The position numbers were made by a program, and so were the translations under genes. A stretch of 6,838 nucleotides of DNA from the NCBI GenBank assembly GCA_023457875.1, contig JAEXBC010000028.1:1-6838 (forward strand), in the 5' to 3' direction. The notes below the pieces were generated by a model. The model was given only the letters and a program-made list of their open reading frames with translations, was not told the DNA's origin and did no database searches. Positions within the stretch are counted from its first letter, which is position 1. The number at the start of each line of letters is the position of its first letter. This document shows, in pieces, positions 4,788 to 6,838 of the stretch. Origin of the DNA: Bacillota bacterium (GTDB lineage Bacteria > Bacillota > Clostridia > Lachnospirales > Cellulosilyticaceae).

Positions 4788-5849
4788 TCATATTGTAATT
4801 TCAAACTCATAGCCTATCAAATCGTATAATATATTTTGTAGTTCATGAACAAACATCACTTTCTTAACGGCATTACCGTTATAAACAACCCACATACTTC
4901 CTTCAATAAAAGATATTTTCACGTCATCCCTATCGGGTATAAAATACTCTCCATCTATAAACTTAAATCCAGCCTTTCTAAGAAACTCTTCGGTTAGTAG
5001 CACAGGTTTTATATATTGTATGAATTGAGCATACTTGTACGCCTTTCTAAGAACTATGTGTTTTAATGATATTTTATACCAAACTTTCTTATTCTCGTAT
5101 GGTATAACATCACGCCAATTGCTAGAAGCACTCCTTCTTGTAATTTCCCTTATTCCTTCCACTATCATTAGCTGACCTGTCACACCATGAACATTTTCGT
5201 TATCAAGAATAACATAGTTGCCGATTCTAAGGTCTTGAATCCTGATTTTACATTTATCTACCTTTCTCTTGTTTACAATATCAATAAAGTAATCAAGAGT
5301 ATATGGCTTACCATCCCAAGATACATCAAATACATTGTATTTTTGGTGTATCTCGTCTCCGTCACTTTTATGATGGCAATGCCCATGAATCCAAATTGTG
5401 TCTTCACGCTTAATTTCATCGCATTCTTCAGGAGGATAATGGCTAAAAACAAAGTAATAACCTTCGTAAAACATGCGATAGGGTTTATCGTGCACTTCAT
5501 GGAATAGTCTTCTACAGCCCATATAGGAATAACCAACTTGCACGGCAGTGTTCTTCTTTATGTATTGGTCGTGATTGCCATTTATTTGAATTATCTTTTC
5601 TACCTTCAGCTCACGCCTAAACTTCCATATATTTAATGGTTCTCCAAAGGTAAAGTCTCCGCAGTGTATGAGAATATCTTTCTTTTTAACCTTTCTATTT
5701 ATGGAATCCATAACAGCCCTATTCATTTTATTTACGCTGTCATATTTCCTACAGTTCGTTTCCTTGTCACTCCATTCACTTTCTGCATAGCACATGTTTT
5801 TATGGAATCCGTGAAAATCACTGCTTACCCAATAGTGAAACTTTGCCAT
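4788..5849 (-). CDS. Metallophosphoesterase fused to a Bacteroides 'LRIGNYV/VHELQN' domain (353 aa)
   Basis: Residues 1-195 are a calcineurin-like phosphoesterase with all the two-metal motifs: D11-x-H13 ('SDFHGFH'), G64-D65, N90-G-N-H-D94, H137 ('FSHYPP') and G156-H-C-H159. It should hydrolyse a phosphomonoester or phosphodiester; the substrate is unknown. Residues 200-353 are a second domain opening with 'IRIQDLRIGNYVI' (202-214), then 'PVLLTEEFLRKAGFKF' (282-297) and ending 'VHELQNILYDLIGYEFEI' (334-351). I recall this three-block pattern as a stand-alone ~150-aa protein common in Bacteroides phages and mobile elements, with no known function. The frame is open across the junction ('NKRKVDKCK', 193-201), with no sign of frameshift. 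It starts 2 bases after the membrane protein's stop, so the two are co-transcribed. No signal peptide is visible. Confidence 0.85.
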   Translation of the reverse strand: MAKFHYWVSSDFHGFHKNMCYAESEWSDKETNCRKYDSVNKMNRAVMDSINRKVKKKDILIHCGDFTFGEPLNIWKFRRELKVEKIIQINGNHDQYIKKNTAVQVGYSYMGCRRLFHEVHDKPYRMFYEGYYFVFSHYPPEECDEIKREDTIWIHGHCHHKSDGDEIHQKYNVFDVSWDGKPYTLDYFIDIVNKRKVDKCKIRIQDLRIGNYVILDNENVHGVTGQLMIVEGIREITRRSASSNWRDVIPYENKKVWYKISLKHIVLRKAYKYAQFIQYIKPVLLTEEFLRKAGFKFIDGEYFIPDRDDVKISFIEGSMWVVYNGNAVKKVMFVHELQNILYDLIGYEFEITI

Positions 5850-5851
5850 AA

Positions 5852-6031
5852 TCAGTTTTTATCTTTTTCGTTTTTACTAATAATAATATCAACAATCAAT
5901 AATGCTCCAGCAAATACAACTAACAGTATTTGGTCTGATTTATTGGGTTCTTGATATATAGAAGAAAACACCGTACAAATAAACAACAAAGGCGCAACCG
6001 CCACGTCTATCAATCTTTTTAATTTCTTCAT
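5852..6031 (-). CDS. Two-helix membrane protein, possibly holin-like (59 aa)
   Basis: The ATG at 6031 is chosen because it follows the promoter by about 23 bases; an upstream TTG at 6040 is less likely. A short basic N-terminus (MKKLKR) leads into helix 1 (about 7-26), a short polar loop 'QEPNKSD', helix 2 (about 34-51) and a charged tail (KNEKDKN). This is the shape of a small two-helix holin, but no lysin gene is next to it, so the role is only a guess. Other phage small membrane proteins have the same shape. It is the first gene of a leftward pair with the phosphoesterase. Confidence 0.65.
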   Translation of the reverse strand: MKKLKRLIDVAVAPLLFICTVFSSIYQEPNKSDQILLVVFAGALLIVDIIISKNEKDKN

Positions 6032-6043
6032 AAAACACAATTA

Positions 6044-6055
6044 TTAAATTAATAC
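6044..6055 (-). repeat. Shared 12-bp leader element (copy 2)
   Basis: On the minus strand this reads GTATTAATTTAA, 5 bases after the leftward -7 element, identical in sequence and placing to the rightward copy at 109-120. Confidence 0.5.
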
Positions 6056-6060
6056 TTCCG

Positions 6061-6091
6061 CAAATATAACCATTTAATAATAAATATCATA
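6061..6091 (-). promoter_or_regulatory. Leftward Bacteroidetes-type promoter of the membrane/phosphoesterase operon
   Basis: On the minus strand TATATTTG (6061-6068) is a perfect -7 element. The -33 position (6088-6091) reads TATG instead of TTTG, a 3-of-4 match at the same 19-base spacing as the promoter at 14-44. It may therefore be weaker. TAAATATC (6081-6088) is shared with 34-41 at the same offset. Confidence 0.6.
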
Positions 6092-6119
6092 TCATTTAGC
6101 ATTGTTTAACCATATAATC

Positions 6120-6150
6120 TTTGATTTAATACTAATATAGCATATATTTG
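6120..6150 (+). promoter_or_regulatory. Rightward Bacteroidetes-type promoter of the right-hand operon
   Basis: TTTG (6120-6123), a 19-base spacer and TATATTTG (6143-6150). The start site near 6157 precedes the ATG at 6174 by about 17 bases. It rules out the upstream in-frame GTG at 6150, which lies in the -7 element. Confidence 0.75.
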
Positions 6151-6173
6151 TGGCAAATAAAAATAATAAAATT

Positions 6174-6425
6174 ATGAATCAGTTGAATTTAAACAAGTTA
6201 AGATTTAGAATTGGAGATACAGTTCTATATCAGGGGTTTGAGTGTAAAGTTTTGGCGTATTACTTCGACGAAGGGTCTTTGGGATATACTATTGATGTGC
6301 ATGATATTTGCGAAGGTTCACACGATGGTACTGGATATTCTTTTGACGAAAACGGCAACAGTGTTGATCCGCAATGCGATACATGCCTATATGTTTCTGA
6401 TAATTGGCTCGAACCTATTAAATAA
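6174..6425 (+). CDS. Small phage protein of unknown function (83 aa)
   Basis: The start at ATG 6174 is set by the promoter; the GTG 24 bases earlier overlaps the -7 element. The N-terminal part 'FRIGDTVLYQGFECKVLAYYF' (11-31) looks like a small β-barrel opening of the SH3/KOW type, which is only a structural impression. The middle is acidic and rich in Asp, Gly and His ('HDICEGSHDGTGYSFDENGN', 43-62), followed by C68-x2-C71 and a 'WLEPI' ending. The cysteine pair plus nearby His and Cys could bind a metal, but no family is recognised. It is followed 8 bases later by the 132-aa gene. Confidence 0.75.
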   Translation: MNQLNLNKLRFRIGDTVLYQGFECKVLAYYFDEGSLGYTIDVHDICEGSHDGTGYSFDENGNSVDPQCDTCLYVSDNWLEPIK

Positions 6426-6433
6426 ATAAGATT

Positions 6434-6832
6434 ATGAAAGAAAGTATTTACGGTTACATAGTAAAAGACGATAACGGTGACATTCTGCTTTTCAAGAATA
6501 AACCGACTATGAACTATAATAATGTTTGGTGTTGCGACTGTAACTACGGAATGAAGCTACCTGTTAGCTGTTTTAATGATACAGATATAAAACCAAACGC
6601 AGTTCGCAAGGTAAAACTAGGCATAAGATTACTTGCTACTAGCGTATCTAGAGAGGACTATTTGCGTGATAGAATATCTTGTAACGGATATACGATTGAG
6701 AACTTAGGCAGGAACATAAGTGCCTCAAACGGCAAAGTTAAGATTGTAGGAAAGCTGTCTGCTGTTCACAATCATATATTTGGATATAGAAGTCAAGGGA
6801 AAGTTGAAGTCATTGAATTAAATAAGAAATAA
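6434..6832 (+). CDS. Phage protein of unknown function (132 aa)
   Basis: Second gene of the right-hand operon, with a plain ATG after an A-rich spacer. The N-terminal half has a β-strand-like 'IYGYIVKDDNGDILLFKNKP' (5-24) and a cysteine cluster 'VWCCDCNY' (31-38) with C46. The C-terminal half ends in β-like 'KVKIVGKLSAVHNHIFGY' and 'GKVEVIEL'. The opening resembles small proteins I recall from Bacteroides phages, without a known role. It ends in TAA, and an ATG at 6834, one base later, may start the next gene, of which only 5 bases are in the window. Confidence 0.75.
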   Translation: MKESIYGYIVKDDNGDILLFKNKPTMNYNNVWCCDCNYGMKLPVSCFNDTDIKPNAVRKVKLGIRLLATSVSREDYLRDRISCNGYTIENLGRNISASNGKVKIVGKLSAVHNHIFGYRSQGKVEVIELNKK

Positions 6833-6838
6833 CATGGA

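Noticed and set aside
5187..5954. Plus- and minus-strand hydrophobic open frames across the phosphoesterase gene
   Set aside because: Their hydrophobic look comes from reading an AT-rich metallophosphoesterase gene in the wrong frame or strand; the real frame has all the catalytic motifs.
6211..6429. 72-aa frame overlapping the 83-aa gene in another frame
   Set aside because: The 83-aa frame has the promoter, a well-placed ATG and a more protein-like composition.
6775..6782. TATATTTG inside the 132-aa gene
   Set aside because: No TTG or TTTG lies 19-21 bases upstream (nearest TTG is 28 away), and the bases encode an ordinary part of the protein.

Overview
This AT-rich window most likely comes from a bacteriophage (or prophage) of a Bacteroidetes host. 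Three things point there. Every operon is preceded by a Bacteroidetes-type promoter (TTTG near -33, 19-20 bases, then TAnnTTTG at -7). Strong Shine-Dalgarno sites are almost absent. Several proteins belong to phage or Bacteroides-typical families: a MuF-like minor head protein, a DUF1064-like protein, an excisionase-like small HTH protein, a RepA-like ATPase, and the 'LRIGNYV ... VHELQN' domain that I recall as common in Bacteroides mobile DNA. No integrase, tRNA, rRNA, CRISPR array or insertion sequence is visible.

Layout. Short operons alternate in direction, like back-to-back cassettes. (1) At 14-44 a leftward promoter drives something outside the window. (2) 132-1385, rightward: a small unknown protein, a guanylate-kinase-like protein and a HAD-type 5'(3')-deoxyribonucleotidase, which looks like a nucleotide-metabolism operon. 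(3) 3374 down to 1478, leftward: a 124-aa acidic protein, a 79-aa coiled-coil-like protein, a MuF-like minor head protein and a DUF1064-like PD-(D/E)xK protein, all tightly packed or overlapping. (4) 3475-4771, rightward: a 30-aa peptide, a 60-aa HTH protein and a RepA/AAA_25-type ATPase, probably a replication module. (5) 6031 down to 4788, leftward: a two-helix membrane protein and a metallophosphoesterase fused to the Bacteroides 'LRIGNYV' domain. (6) 6174 to the right edge, rightward: two unknown small proteins, with a possible next start codon at 6834.

The convergent junctions (1466-1495 and 4753-4784) hold hairpins that could stop transcription from both sides. The divergent junctions hold paired promoters. 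The outer two (14-103 and 6061-6150) have identical geometry and shared sequence blocks. The middle one (3396-3459) is exactly symmetric about an 8-bp palindrome made by the two abutting -33 elements, and it also carries three imperfect 20-bp-spaced repeats.

The most notable items are the repeated divergent-promoter cassette, the symmetric promoter with iteron-like repeats ahead of the HTH/ATPase operon, and the phosphoesterase fusion. I see no clear wholly new system. Family assignments come from motif reading and memory, not from searches.
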